From Nocardia arizonensis (GTDB lineage Bacteria > Actinomycetota > Actinomycetes > Mycobacteriales > Mycobacteriaceae), in NCBI RefSeq assembly GCF_001310275.1, contig NZ_LGYZ01000093.1, positions 1 to 64,000 of the forward strand: DNA of 64,000 bases, in the 5' to 3' direction. This document shows, piece by piece, positions 43,138 to 51,731 of this stretch (the stretch's first letter is position 1; each line of letters begins with the position of its first letter). The position numbers were made by a program, and so were the translations under genes. Under the pieces are notes generated by a model. That model saw nothing but the letters and a program-made list of their open reading frames with translations, was not told the DNA's origin and made no database searches.

Positions 43138-44439
43138 GTGCTTGCCGTCCGTCGTCTTCCCGTGGTGGCGGATCTGACGTTGGTGACGGCGGGGGCCATG
43201 ACCGCGAATGTCGCGGGATACCTGCTGCAAGTGCTGGCGGGGCGCTGGCTGGGGGTGGCGGGGTACAGCGAGTTCGCGAGTCTGCTGGCGGTGCAGCTGC
43301 TGTGCGCGGTGCCCGCGCTCGCACTCCAGAATGTCGTGGCCAGGGAGGTCGTGCGGGGGACCGGTATCCGGGCACTGCGGGGGTTGCAGTGGCGGTGTGC
43401 GGTGATCGTCGCGGCGGTGGCCGTGGTCCTCGTGCCCGCGGTGACGGCGGCTCTACAGGTGAGTCTCGCGGCATGCGCGGCGGCCTTGGGCGCCGCGCCC
43501 GCGCTCGTACTTCTCTCGGGTGAACAGGGGATTCTCCAGGGCTCCAGACGTTTCCGCGGTTTGGCGCTTGTGCTCGGCGCGGCCGGGGTCGCGCGGGTCG
43601 CGCCCGCCCTGATCGTCCTGGCGCTCGGCGGCGGCGCGGCGGCCGCGTTGGGTGCCGCGGCGCTGGGACTCGTGGTCGCCGCGATCATCGCCCGCCGCGT
43701 CGCGGGCGGTCCGCTCCGTCCCGGCGCGGATCGGTCCGAGCGGGTCCGGGGTGCCTCGCAACTGCCTCGGGAGGTCGAAATCGGTCCGCGACCGGTCGAT
43801 TCACCCGGCGGCCTGTCCCGGCGCGGCGTCGGTGTCCTTCCGGTGCTGCGCGCGGCGCAGGTGCAGGCCGCGCTCATGGCGCTGTCCTCCGCGGACCTGA
43901 TCGTGGTGCGCGTGGTGCTGGACGAGGCGGATGCGAGCCGTTACGCCCTCGGCACCATCGCCGCGAAGATCGCGTTCTGGTTGCCGCAGGCCGTCGGGGT
44001 GGTGCTGTATCCCCGGATGGCGCAGCCCGCGCATTCGGCGCGTGCTGTTCGGGACGCGTTCGGTGTGCTGTCGGCCATCGGAGTCGTCGCGGTCGCGGTG
44101 GCGGCGGTGGCCGCACCGCTCGCACCGCTGTTCGCCGGACACGATTACGCGCCGATTCAAGGACTGCTGTGGGTATTCGCCCTGCACGGCGCGATTCTGG
44201 CGGTCTTGCAGGGCGCGATGCTGTCGGCGATCGCCGTCGACCGCACTTCCCTGGCCGCGCTCACCTGGCTCGGCCTGCTTGTCGAGGTGACCTTGATGCT
44301 GGTGTTCGCCCGAACGGTGCCCGCGTTGATCACCACGGCGGTATGCGTGGCCGCGGTGACGACGACCGCCGTCGCGGTGGTGGTCCTGCGTACCGCCGAG
44401 CGTCCGACCGCCCGGATCGTGGAATTGCCGACCGGGTAG
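43138..44439 (+). CDS. Polysaccharide/lipid flippase-like (MOP superfamily) membrane protein
   Basis: 433 residues with 12 or so membrane helices, in the pattern of Wzx/MATE-like exporters. The first helix pair includes GAMTANVAGYLLQVLAGRWL, with the conserved G-x-x-x-Y/F-x-E/F-x-x-x-L region GVAGYSEFASLLA. A later half begins LRAAQVQAALMALSSADLIV. It likely moves a lipid-linked sugar or glycolipid across the membrane. I do not recall an equivalent at this point in M. tuberculosis, so it may be an addition to the block. The GTG at 43138 has GACGAT six bases upstream. ATG 43111 is an alternative. Confidence 0.78.
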   Translation: MLAVRRLPVVADLTLVTAGAMTANVAGYLLQVLAGRWLGVAGYSEFASLLAVQLLCAVPALALQNVVAREVVRGTGIRALRGLQWRCAVIVAAVAVVLVPAVTAALQVSLAACAAALGAAPALVLLSGEQGILQGSRRFRGLALVLGAAGVARVAPALIVLALGGGAAAALGAAALGLVVAAIIARRVAGGPLRPGADRSERVRGASQLPREVEIGPRPVDSPGGLSRRGVGVLPVLRAAQVQAALMALSSADLIVVRVVLDEADASRYALGTIAAKIAFWLPQAVGVVLYPRMAQPAHSARAVRDAFGVLSAIGVVAVAVAAVAAPLAPLFAGHDYAPIQGLLWVFALHGAILAVLQGAMLSAIAVDRTSLAALTWLGLLVEVTLMLVFARTVPALITTAVCVAAVTTTAVAVVVLRTAERPTARIVELPTG

Positions 44440-44686
44440 CGCGAATCCGGCGTGATTCCTGTTCTCGGACAGGGGAAGTGACGCGGGGCGGCGCTGCCGG
44501 GTCGGTGACCCGAAAGGCTCCGCCATTGCGTCGCGGGGGGTTCGCCGAATGTCCGTGGGCGGAGGTGAATGCGCTATTCACGAGCGTTTGCCCATATGTG
44601 AATTCGGGTATTCTTTTCGCCCGCGTCCGCGGCACTGCAACGCGTGGCGTAATTCGTTCGCACGTAATTTCGCCCGGTACACAAAA
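44440..44686. other. Intergenic, AT-richer, no gene seen
   Basis: The spacer between the flippase gene and the terminator of the DUF3068 gene. It is clearly less GC-rich in 44570-44685, but no open frame, promoter or repeat could be supported. Confidence 0.4.
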
Positions 44687-44726
44687 GAATTCGGCTCCCC
44701 GGTGAGGAGGCCGGGGAGCCGAATTC
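44687..44726 (-). terminator. Strong terminator of the DUF3068 gene
   Basis: A perfect 16-bp stem, GAATTCGGCTCCCCGG (44687-44702) with CCGGGGAGCCGAATTC (44711-44726), has an 8-nt loop. On the minus strand it is followed by TTTTGTGT. The symmetric stem might also stop transcripts from the flippase gene. Confidence 0.88.
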
Positions 44727-44754
44727 GGTGGTTTGCTCGATATGAGCGAAGTGG

Positions 44755-45867
44755 TCAGAGTCCCTTGCGCATATCGATCTGCTCGGTGGGTGCGTCGTCA
44801 CTTCCACGGGGACGTCCGGGGCCGACGCGGCCCGCGGTCGCGCCCGTCGAGCCGCCGCGCAGGCCGAGGAAGATACCCCCGAGGACGGCGATCACGCCGA
44901 CGATGCCGAAGACGATCGGCATGGTGCGCCCGAACAGCGCGAGCTTGTCGATGCTGTCCTGGGCGATGCCCATCTGCAATTCGATGGTGTTCTCGTCGAA
45001 GACCAGGTTGGACTTCAGCGCGGTCACGTCCGGCTTGTCGCCGGTGCGCGCGTAATAGAGGTGCAGCTGCTCGCCGCCCTTGATGATGGTTCCGGTCTGC
45101 GGCTCGACCCACACGTCGCGGACATTGGTGTAGTAGCGCGTCATGGTGACGTCACCGTCGCCGGGCAGACCCCACTTCGCGGCGGGCAGGGTGACCTTGT
45201 TGGTTGGCGCCTGCACGACCTCCCACAGATTGGTCGCGGGGACCGTCTGCTGGAAGTGGTAGACCTTCATGCTGTTGATCTCGGTCTCTTCGACGAAGTT
45301 CATATCAATGCTCTTGCGCGCGTTGATGTCGAAGTACGGGTAGTTCTTCTTCTCGGTGCCGATCGGGAACCGGTATTGCAGGCCCGTGTGCTGCACCGGC
45401 TCGGCGAGGCTCTCACCGGCCGCGTTGGTGGTGACGGCGATCGAACCGTTGGGTTCGGTGTCCACCGGCATACCGGTCTTGCGGTCGATGGTGACCCGGT
45501 CGACGACCGCGGTGAGCAGCCCGGTGTCGCCCTGCCTGTCGATGCGGCGCAGGGTCTGACCGGCCTGCACCGTCATCTGGGTGGCATCGGCCGGATCCTC
45601 CACCGTGAGGAAACGCTGCGAGATCAGCGGGACGTTCGTGTCGACCTTGGCGGAGCCTTCGGGAGTGGTCAGCGACTTGGCGTCCAGTACCAGGCTCTCG
45701 GCGCCCGCCTTATTGTTGGCGACCGTGGTGATCTCGAGGTCGAGCGGAGTTTTCGCCAGTTTGCCGACGGTGTAGGTCGGGATCAGGACAGCCATCACGA
45801 TGAGTAATGCGCCCAGCCCGATGAGTAGGCAGGCCACCGTCCTTCTGGTACCGGCACTCAGTGCCAT
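44755..45867 (-). CDS. DUF3068 (PorA-like) membrane protein (Rv0227c-like)
   Basis: 370 residues. An N-terminal membrane helix (VACLLIGLGALLIVMAVLIP, about 11-30) leads to a large beta-rich extracellular domain (TPLDLEITTVANNKAGAESL to QTGTIIKGGEQLHLYYARTG). A second helix (IVFGIVGVIAVLGGIFLGL, near 322-340) and a polar tail end it. The family is called porin PorA in some databases, but its role is unsettled. It is universally present in mycolate actinobacteria next to this acyltransferase and glycan block. ATG 45867 has GAGGAGAG upstream. Confidence 0.85.
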   Translation of the reverse strand: MALSAGTRRTVACLLIGLGALLIVMAVLIPTYTVGKLAKTPLDLEITTVANNKAGAESLVLDAKSLTTPEGSAKVDTNVPLISQRFLTVEDPADATQMTVQAGQTLRRIDRQGDTGLLTAVVDRVTIDRKTGMPVDTEPNGSIAVTTNAAGESLAEPVQHTGLQYRFPIGTEKKNYPYFDINARKSIDMNFVEETEINSMKVYHFQQTVPATNLWEVVQAPTNKVTLPAAKWGLPGDGDVTMTRYYTNVRDVWVEPQTGTIIKGGEQLHLYYARTGDKPDVTALKSNLVFDENTIELQMGIAQDSIDKLALFGRTMPIVFGIVGVIAVLGGIFLGLRGGSTGATAGRVGPGRPRGSDDAPTEQIDMRKGL

Positions 45868-46067
45868 GCAAACTCTCCTCGTCGTAGAACACAGGTCCAT
45901 CCGGTAAGCACCGCGAGCGAGCCGCCGCACTCGTGAGCACCGACACTAACAGTCCGATGTCGTACTATGCGGTGTCGAGGCCGGATTCCGACCAGAAATC
46001 CGATCGAGTTTAGCGTGAAATGTGAAACGTGGATCTGAGCTCGGGAATCGGGAAGGGGCGTCACGCC

Positions 46068-47303
46068 ATGACGTTGACAATTCCCGCCGGCCGCGCCGCC
46101 GTCCCGGCGCGGGTGCGCGGATTCCTGCCCGCGCTGGAGGGCATGCGCGCCATGGCCGCGCTCGGAGTCCTGCTCACCCACGTCGCCTTCCAGACCGGCG
46201 CGTCGGGAACCCCCGTGATGGGCCGGATCTTGGGACGCTTCGACATGGCGGTCGCGGTCTTCTTCGGGCTGTCGGGATTTCTGCTGTGGCGTCCGCACGC
46301 GGGCGCGGCGCGCGGATTCGGCGCGGCCCCCACCATCGGCCGCTACCTCCGGCATCGCGCCGCCCGCATCCTGCCCGCCTACTGGGTGGTGGTGTGCGCG
46401 GTCCTGCTGCTGTTGCCCAGCGCCGCGGACACCGCCGGCTCGCAGGTCTGGCTGTCGAATCTCGCTCTGCTTCAGGTCTTCGTGCCGCTGACCCTCACCG
46501 ACGGCCTGACTCAGATGTGGAGCCTGTCCGTCGAAGTCGCCTTCTACCTGTTACTTCCACTGATCGCGGCGGCGCTGACCGGATTGCGCGGCGCGGCGGC
46601 GCGGTGGCGGGTTCCGGTGCTGCTCGGATTCGGAATACTGTGCCTCGGCTGGAATTTCCTGCCGGTGCCGACCCCGGACGCAATCCACGCCGACAACTGG
46701 CTGCCCGCCTATCTGCCGTGGTTCGCGGTGGGCATGCTGCTCGCCGAACTCGCGGACGATCCGACCGCGCTCGCGCGCGGGCGCCGACTGCTCGGCGATC
46801 AGCGGCTCATGTGGGCGATCGCCGCGCTCGCCTTCCTGGCCTCGGCCACCGACCTGGCCGGACCGGCCGGCCTGACCCGCGCCGAACCCTGGCAGTACGT
46901 GGCGAAGATGGTCTTCGGGACGATCATCGGCTTCGGGCTGCTCGCCCCGCTGGTTCTCGGCGACGGCCGCCACCGCTGGCTGGAGTCACGGGTCGCGGCC
47001 ACCCTCGGCCGCTGGTCCTACGGCATATTCCTGTGGCACCTCGCGGTGCTGACGGTGATATTCCCCGTCTTCGGCATACTGCCGTTCCAGGGCGATTTCC
47101 TCTACATCCTCGTATTGACGGTGGCCTTGACACTGCCGATTGCCGCGGCCGGCTACGCGCTCGTGGAGGAACCCGCGCGACGCTTCGCCCGCCGTTTCGA
47201 CAACCGCCCGGCGACCGCCGAGGGGCCGGGCAGTGCGGCGATACCGACCGCGACCACCGCGACCAGCGCGGGAAACTGCACCCACAGAGAATTGCCGACG
47301 TAG
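46068..47303 (+). CDS. Acyltransferase-3 family membrane protein (Rv0228-like)
   Basis: 411 residues with 10-11 membrane helices. The family's catalytic His lies in LEGMRAMAALGVLLTHVAFQ (R-x10-H motif). FFGLSGFLLWRPH and RAARILPAYWVVV (R/K-x10-H companion region) follow, then TQMWSLSVEVAFYLLLPLI and YGIFLWHLAVL near the end. Members transfer acyl groups such as acetyl or succinyl to extracytoplasmic glycans. Arabinan or another envelope glycan is a reasonable guess from the adjoining aftD. ATG 46068 is preferred over GTG 46029. The last 151 bp overlap the end of aftD antisense. Confidence 0.88.
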   Translation: MTLTIPAGRAAVPARVRGFLPALEGMRAMAALGVLLTHVAFQTGASGTPVMGRILGRFDMAVAVFFGLSGFLLWRPHAGAARGFGAAPTIGRYLRHRAARILPAYWVVVCAVLLLLPSAADTAGSQVWLSNLALLQVFVPLTLTDGLTQMWSLSVEVAFYLLLPLIAAALTGLRGAAARWRVPVLLGFGILCLGWNFLPVPTPDAIHADNWLPAYLPWFAVGMLLAELADDPTALARGRRLLGDQRLMWAIAALAFLASATDLAGPAGLTRAEPWQYVAKMVFGTIIGFGLLAPLVLGDGRHRWLESRVAATLGRWSYGIFLWHLAVLTVIFPVFGILPFQGDFLYILVLTVALTLPIAAAGYALVEEPARRFARRFDNRPATAEGPGSAAIPTATTATSAGNCTHRELPT

Positions 47304-50300
47304 CCGCCCGGCGCGCGCCACGGACCGGTCGACAACGCGGCCAGCGAGATCGCGGTGCCGAGACCCGCGACCACCGCGAGCGGGTAGGTGCGCGCCCCCG
47401 GCGCGAACCGGACCGCGAGCACGCCTGCGACGCTCAGCGCGGCGCCGGTTGGTCCGGCGATGACGAACGCGGCGACCGTGACGCCGATGATGCCGAAAAC
47501 GCGCCTACCCCAGGTCCGCACGGCGGGTCGCGGGTCGGCGGCGGGCCCGCGCGGCACGGCGAGGAGGAGCAGCGGAATCAGCAGCAGGAGTCCGCCGAAG
47601 ATGCCGAGCCGGTACCAGCGGTCGGTGGGAAAGGAGATGGTGACCGGTCCCGACGTGGCGCCGTCGTCGGGCAGCAGCCAGCCCTGTTGCCAGCCGTTGA
47701 CCACGATCGGCGTGAGTTCGCGGCCGTCGGCGGTGCGCGCCTGCCATCCGACATTGGTGCTGAGCGGCAGGACCAGCAGCCGTTGCGAGGTCGGCGCGGC
47801 GGCGGGCGGCGGATCGGTGCGGGGCAGTCGCAGCCGATCCACCGAGAACATGTCGGTGGGGCCGACCTCGACATCGGCGCGGCCGGTGTGCAGTGCGAAA
47901 TCGGGCAAGGCGTCCGCGTCCGCGGCCTCGTCGCCGTCGCAGACCCGCGCGGACACCGGTGCGCCGGAACGCAGGTCACGCACGGTCGCTGTGACGGTGG
48001 TCCGCACGGCGATACCGTCCACGCTGACCGTCGGGCCGAGTGCGCAGGGAATGGTGACGAGACGATCGGGAGTCGCGGCGGGCGGATAGTCCGGTCCGAG
48101 AACCTCGACTTCGGCCAGTCCGGCGGGCTGGGTCTGCGCGTATCCGAGGGCGGTGCGGTCCAGCACCGGCGACCAGGTCTGCACGCTGAGTTCGATCCGA
48201 TCGGTGACCGTCGGATACAGCTCGACGCGCGCGGGTTCGCCGGGTTCACGGTCCTCGTCGAGCGCACGCACCTGCGGGCCGTTGCCGAGGTTCACCGATA
48301 CCGAGGTCGGCGCGGCGGGCAGACCGCCAAGCGAGGTGGTCAGATCGAGTCCGGTCACCAGCGCCGGTTCGGGGAGTTCGATTGTCAGCGTGGGCTTCGG
48401 GCCGGTGATCCGGCGCGCGGACTCCTCGGGGGCGGTCCAACTCGTGCGCACGTCGCCGTCGGTGGCCGCGTAGGCCGACCCGCGCAGATCGCCCACATCG
48501 GCCTTACCGCGCGCCACCGGTCGATCCGGATCGGTGAGCAGGGCCTCGAGTGCCGGGCCCTGTCGGGTCCGCAGGGTCAACTCCGGTGTCACCCGCATCG
48601 GCTCGGGCACCGACAGGGTCCGCTGGAACGTGCCCGGCTCCTCGGGCGCGAGGGCGAGTCCCTTACCGCAGCGGACTCGGTCGGGTGCGTCGAAACAGGC
48701 GCCGCGACCGGGGAACTCCTGTCCCAGATCCCAACCGGCGACCTGTCGGCCCGCCGGGACGGGCGGCAGAACCGTGCGGCGCCGGATGTCCACGCGCACG
48801 GGGGCCTCGCGCACCGAATAGTCGTCCAAACTGAGCTCGCTGATGCCGAATTGCCCGCCGCGGGTGCCGTCCTCGGTGCGGATCGCGGTGATCGACAGCC
48901 AGTCGGTGGTGCCGACCGGCAGCGAGATCGCCACCGGCGCACCGGGTTCGGAGATGCGGGCCGAGACACTGCCATTGACGGTGCGCACCTCGATCCATTT
49001 CACCGGATCGCCGATGGCCGCCGGACTCGTGGTCAACCGCAGCAGACCGGCCTTGATCGGGTGGTCGAGGTCGAGCCGGAGCCACTGGCCCACCGCGCGT
49101 TCCAGTCCGCTGCTGAACCAGGCGGTGGCCGGATCGCCGTCGACGGCGGCCGCGGTGGAACTGCCCGGGGCCGAACCCCCGATCTGGGTGGCGTCGGCCG
49201 CCGAACCCGACGCGGTGATCGTGGCGCCCGACCACTCCCCGCGCACCAATTCCTCGCCCGGCACCGGATAGTCGGGTACCAGATTGTGAGTGCGGCGCGG
49301 GTCGTCGGGGGCGCGCAGCGCCGAATTGTGGTTGTCGACGCGGCCGAAATCGGTTTCGCGGTCCATCGGGGTATCGGTGACGAGCATCGGGCCGCTCGGC
49401 AGTCCCGCGCGCGCGGCGTCGGCGGCGAGTACGGCCGGGGCCTCGGGGGCGCCGGATTCGCGGCGCAGCCGTTCCAGCACTTCGGGACCGCCCCGCACGA
49501 CCGGCACCGAATCCAGTCCGACCGTGTACGCGCCAGGCACCGATTCCGGCGCGCCGACACCGCTCCGCAACTGGACGGGCGCGCCGATCGGGGGCGTGTC
49601 CACGCGGTAGATCTGCACCGCCGGATAGGCGGGCCGCAGATCGCCGTCGACCACGAGTCCCTCGGCGATGACGGTGGCCTCGATCGGATTGCCGAATTCG
49701 GCCACCTTGGTCAAGCCGGGTGAACCCTCGATGGCCCGGTGCGCCAGCAGCGGCCGGGTGGAACGCGAGGTATCCGGGTCGAGGTCGTTGCGCAGCACCA
49801 GGATTCCGATGCCCTGATCGGCCAAGGTCGCGGCCAGGCCGTCCGATGGCCTGCCGTCGGCGATGAGACGTTGCACCGAATCCATGGCGCGAATGGTGCC
49901 GGGCGGATTCAGCGGGACCGCGTCGCGAATCGACCAGGGCGTGCTCCCCAGCGCCTGTAACGGTTCGTCGCGGGTCAGACCCCACACCTGGCTGCCGAAC
50001 GGCGCGCCCGGCACCACCAGCGCGCGGGTGTCGGCGGCATGGTCGGCCAACCATCGCGCGGTCTGCTTCCAATAGCCGGGCACCTCGTCGTAGGCGCCGC
50101 GCGGGGCCAGCTTCGCGGTCCATGCCAGCGATGTCGACAGGACCAGCGCGGTGAGCACGAGGGCGGCCACGGCCACCATGCGGTCGCGCTCGGGATGGGC
50201 GAAGGCGCTGCGCCACACCCGCATGGGCGCCGCCGCGGGCAGCGGCACCCGTGCCAGCAGGTGAGCGAGCCCGAGTACCAGCGGCAACCGGATCAGCGGC

Positions 50301-51469
50301 TCCAACTTGTGCACATTGCGCAGCGGCGCCCCACCGGAATCGAGGAAGATCCGCACCGACTCCGCGAACGGCCCGCTCAATTCACCGACATAGCCCGCGC
50401 AGATGCCAACGAGCCCGACCAGCAGGATCAGCGTCAAACGCCCGCGGAAGGGCATGGTCCGCATCGCCAGCCCGGCCATACCCGCGGCCGCGAGCAGGCC
50501 GGTGGCCAGCACCGCGCCCGGCTGGGTCACCAGCACCGCGCCCGCGATGCGTTCCGGGGAGACGAAGGGCGTCCAACTGTCGGTTCCGCGCAGCACCTCG
50601 GCCAGCGAGGCCCACTGCGTGGTGACCCCCGAGGACTCGATGTAGTCCAGGAAGGGCGGGCTCACCCTGCCGAGCAGCAGCAGCGGCACCGCCCACCACA
50701 GGGTCGCCGCCGCCAGCAGCGGAATCCAGGCCATGGTGAACCGCCGCCAGCGCCGATTCGGTCGGTAGCAGGCCCACCACAGCAGGGCGGGCAGGAAGGC
50801 CGCGACGGTGGCGACGGCGTTGACCGCACCCATCAGCGCCAGCGCGACCGCGCTGCCCGCCGGAGAACTCGCGCCGCCGCGCCTGCGACCGCGATAGGCC
50901 GTGCCGAGCGCCGCGGGCGCGATCAACACCCACGGGGCCAACATCATCGGCAGGGTTTCCGAGGAGATCGACCCGAGGGTGGTCAGCACGCGCGGTGACA
51001 GCGCGAAGGCGACCGCCGCGATCATCCGCGACCCGCGGTTGCCGATGCCGAGTACCTCGCACAGCCGCACCACACCCCAGAATCCGGCCAACAACAGCAG
51101 CGCCCACCAGATGCGCTGGGTCACCCAGGCGGGCAGACCGAGGAGATGTCCGGCCGAGAAGAACGCGCCGTGCGGGAAGAAGTACCCGTACGCCTGGTTC
51201 TGCACCTGCCCCATCGGGGCCTGACTGCTCCACAGATGAGCGGCGCGGTCGAGGAAACCGAGCGGATTCTGGGCCAGGTCGTATTTGGTGTCGGCCACCG
51301 TCAGGCCGGGCGCCTGGAAGAAGGCGAGCAGGAACGCCACAACCACGGTCGCGGCTAACCAGCGTCTGCCAAGGGGCGCGACTTCGGGGCCCGCCCCTGC
51401 CGCGCCGGAACTGCCGACCGAGTCGGCGGTGAAAGCAGAGGTCAGCGGCTCAGCGTGCGCCGTACTCAA
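47153..51469 (-). CDS. aftD: Alpha-(1->3)-arabinofuranosyltransferase AftD
   Basis: 1438 residues, the size of mycobacterial AftD. The N-terminal GT-C membrane domain includes GLTVADTKYDLAQNPLGFLD, whose acidic residues sit in the first periplasmic loop where GT-C enzymes keep catalytic Asp, then SGGAPLRNVHKLEPLIRLPL. Large periplasmic beta domains of carbohydrate-binding type follow (for example ATAWFSSGLERAVGQWLRLD). A membrane-spanning C-terminus (about 1330-1430) has several helices and a basic end. AftD adds the alpha-1,3 branches of arabinan in arabinogalactan and lipoarabinomannan from decaprenyl-phosphoarabinose. The TTG start (51469) overlaps the preceding small gene by 20 bp and should be regarded as provisional. 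Confidence 0.92.
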   Translation of the reverse strand: MSTAHAEPLTSAFTADSVGSSGAAGAGPEVAPLGRRWLAATVVVAFLLAFFQAPGLTVADTKYDLAQNPLGFLDRAAHLWSSQAPMGQVQNQAYGYFFPHGAFFSAGHLLGLPAWVTQRIWWALLLLAGFWGVVRLCEVLGIGNRGSRMIAAVAFALSPRVLTTLGSISSETLPMMLAPWVLIAPAALGTAYRGRRRGGASSPAGSAVALALMGAVNAVATVAAFLPALLWWACYRPNRRWRRFTMAWIPLLAAATLWWAVPLLLLGRVSPPFLDYIESSGVTTQWASLAEVLRGTDSWTPFVSPERIAGAVLVTQPGAVLATGLLAAAGMAGLAMRTMPFRGRLTLILLVGLVGICAGYVGELSGPFAESVRIFLDSGGAPLRNVHKLEPLIRLPLVLGLAHLLARVPLPAAAPMRVWRSAFAHPERDRMVAVAALVLTALVLSTSLAWTAKLAPRGAYDEVPGYWKQTARWLADHAADTRALVVPGAPFGSQVWGLTRDEPLQALGSTPWSIRDAVPLNPPGTIRAMDSVQRLIADGRPSDGLAATLADQGIGILVLRNDLDPDTSRSTRPLLAHRAIEGSPGLTKVAEFGNPIEATVIAEGLVVDGDLRPAYPAVQIYRVDTPPIGAPVQLRSGVGAPESVPGAYTVGLDSVPVVRGGPEVLERLRRESGAPEAPAVLAADAARAGLPSGPMLVTDTPMDRETDFGRVDNHNSALRAPDDPRRTHNLVPDYPVPGEELVRGEWSGATITASGSAADATQIGGSAPGSSTAAAVDGDPATAWFSSGLERAVGQWLRLDLDHPIKAGLLRLTTSPAAIGDPVKWIEVRTVNGSVSARISEPGAPVAISLPVGTTDWLSITAIRTEDGTRGGQFGISELSLDDYSVREAPVRVDIRRRTVLPPVPAGRQVAGWDLGQEFPGRGACFDAPDRVRCGKGLALAPEEPGTFQRTLSVPEPMRVTPELTLRTRQGPALEALLTDPDRPVARGKADVGDLRGSAYAATDGDVRTSWTAPEESARRITGPKPTLTIELPEPALVTGLDLTTSLGGLPAAPTSVSVNLGNGPQVRALDEDREPGEPARVELYPTVTDRIELSVQTWSPVLDRTALGYAQTQPAGLAEVEVLGPDYPPAATPDRLVTIPCALGPTVSVDGIAVRTTVTATVRDLRSGAPVSARVCDGDEAADADALPDFALHTGRADVEVGPTDMFSVDRLRLPRTDPPPAAAPTSQRLLVLPLSTNVGWQARTADGRELTPIVVNGWQQGWLLPDDGATSGPVTISFPTDRWYRLGIFGGLLLLIPLLLLAVPRGPAADPRPAVRTWGRRVFGIIGVTVAAFVIAGPTGAALSVAGVLAVRFAPGARTYPLAVVAGLGTAISLAALSTGPWRAPGGYVGNSLWVQFPALVAVVAVGIAALPGPSAVAGRLSKRRAKRRAGSSTSA

Positions 51470-51617
51470 CGTTGTTGAGCAGCGAAGAACTCGGGTCGCC
51501 GTGGTCCAGTTCGGGGCGCGAGTTCTGCTGCACCGCAGCGGTGATCACGAACACCGCGACCGCGCCCAGGACGGCGCCTGCGACCGCGCTGGCAACACCG
51601 GGGACGGCAAACTTCAT
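51450..51617 (-). CDS. DUF2613 small membrane/secreted protein (Rv0236A-like)
   Basis: 55 residues. One hydrophobic helix starts at the N-terminus (VPGVASAVAGAVLGAVAVFV), followed by a polar tail with SRPELDHGDPSSSLLNNVEY, the conserved part of DUF2613. It is always found immediately before aftD in mycolate actinobacteria, and the overlap of its end with the aftD start implies coupled translation. A partner role with AftD is plausible but unproven. ATG 51617 has GGAG five bases upstream. Confidence 0.85.
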   Translation of the reverse strand: MKFAVPGVASAVAGAVLGAVAVFVITAAVQQNSRPELDHGDPSSSLLNNVEYGAR

Positions 51618-51731
51618 CGCGGACTCCAATACTCGAGGCAAGGCACATTCCGGGTCAACCTAGCAGGCCGGTCCGGCCTGGGGCGCCATCAGTGCGTGAT
51701 TGGCGCGCCGACAATCCCGCCTGCCGCCGAG

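Noticed and set aside
46022-49723. 1233-codon open frame opposite aftD
   Set aside because: Arg/Gly-rich nonsense composition. Both the acyltransferase and aftD on the two real frames have clear domains.
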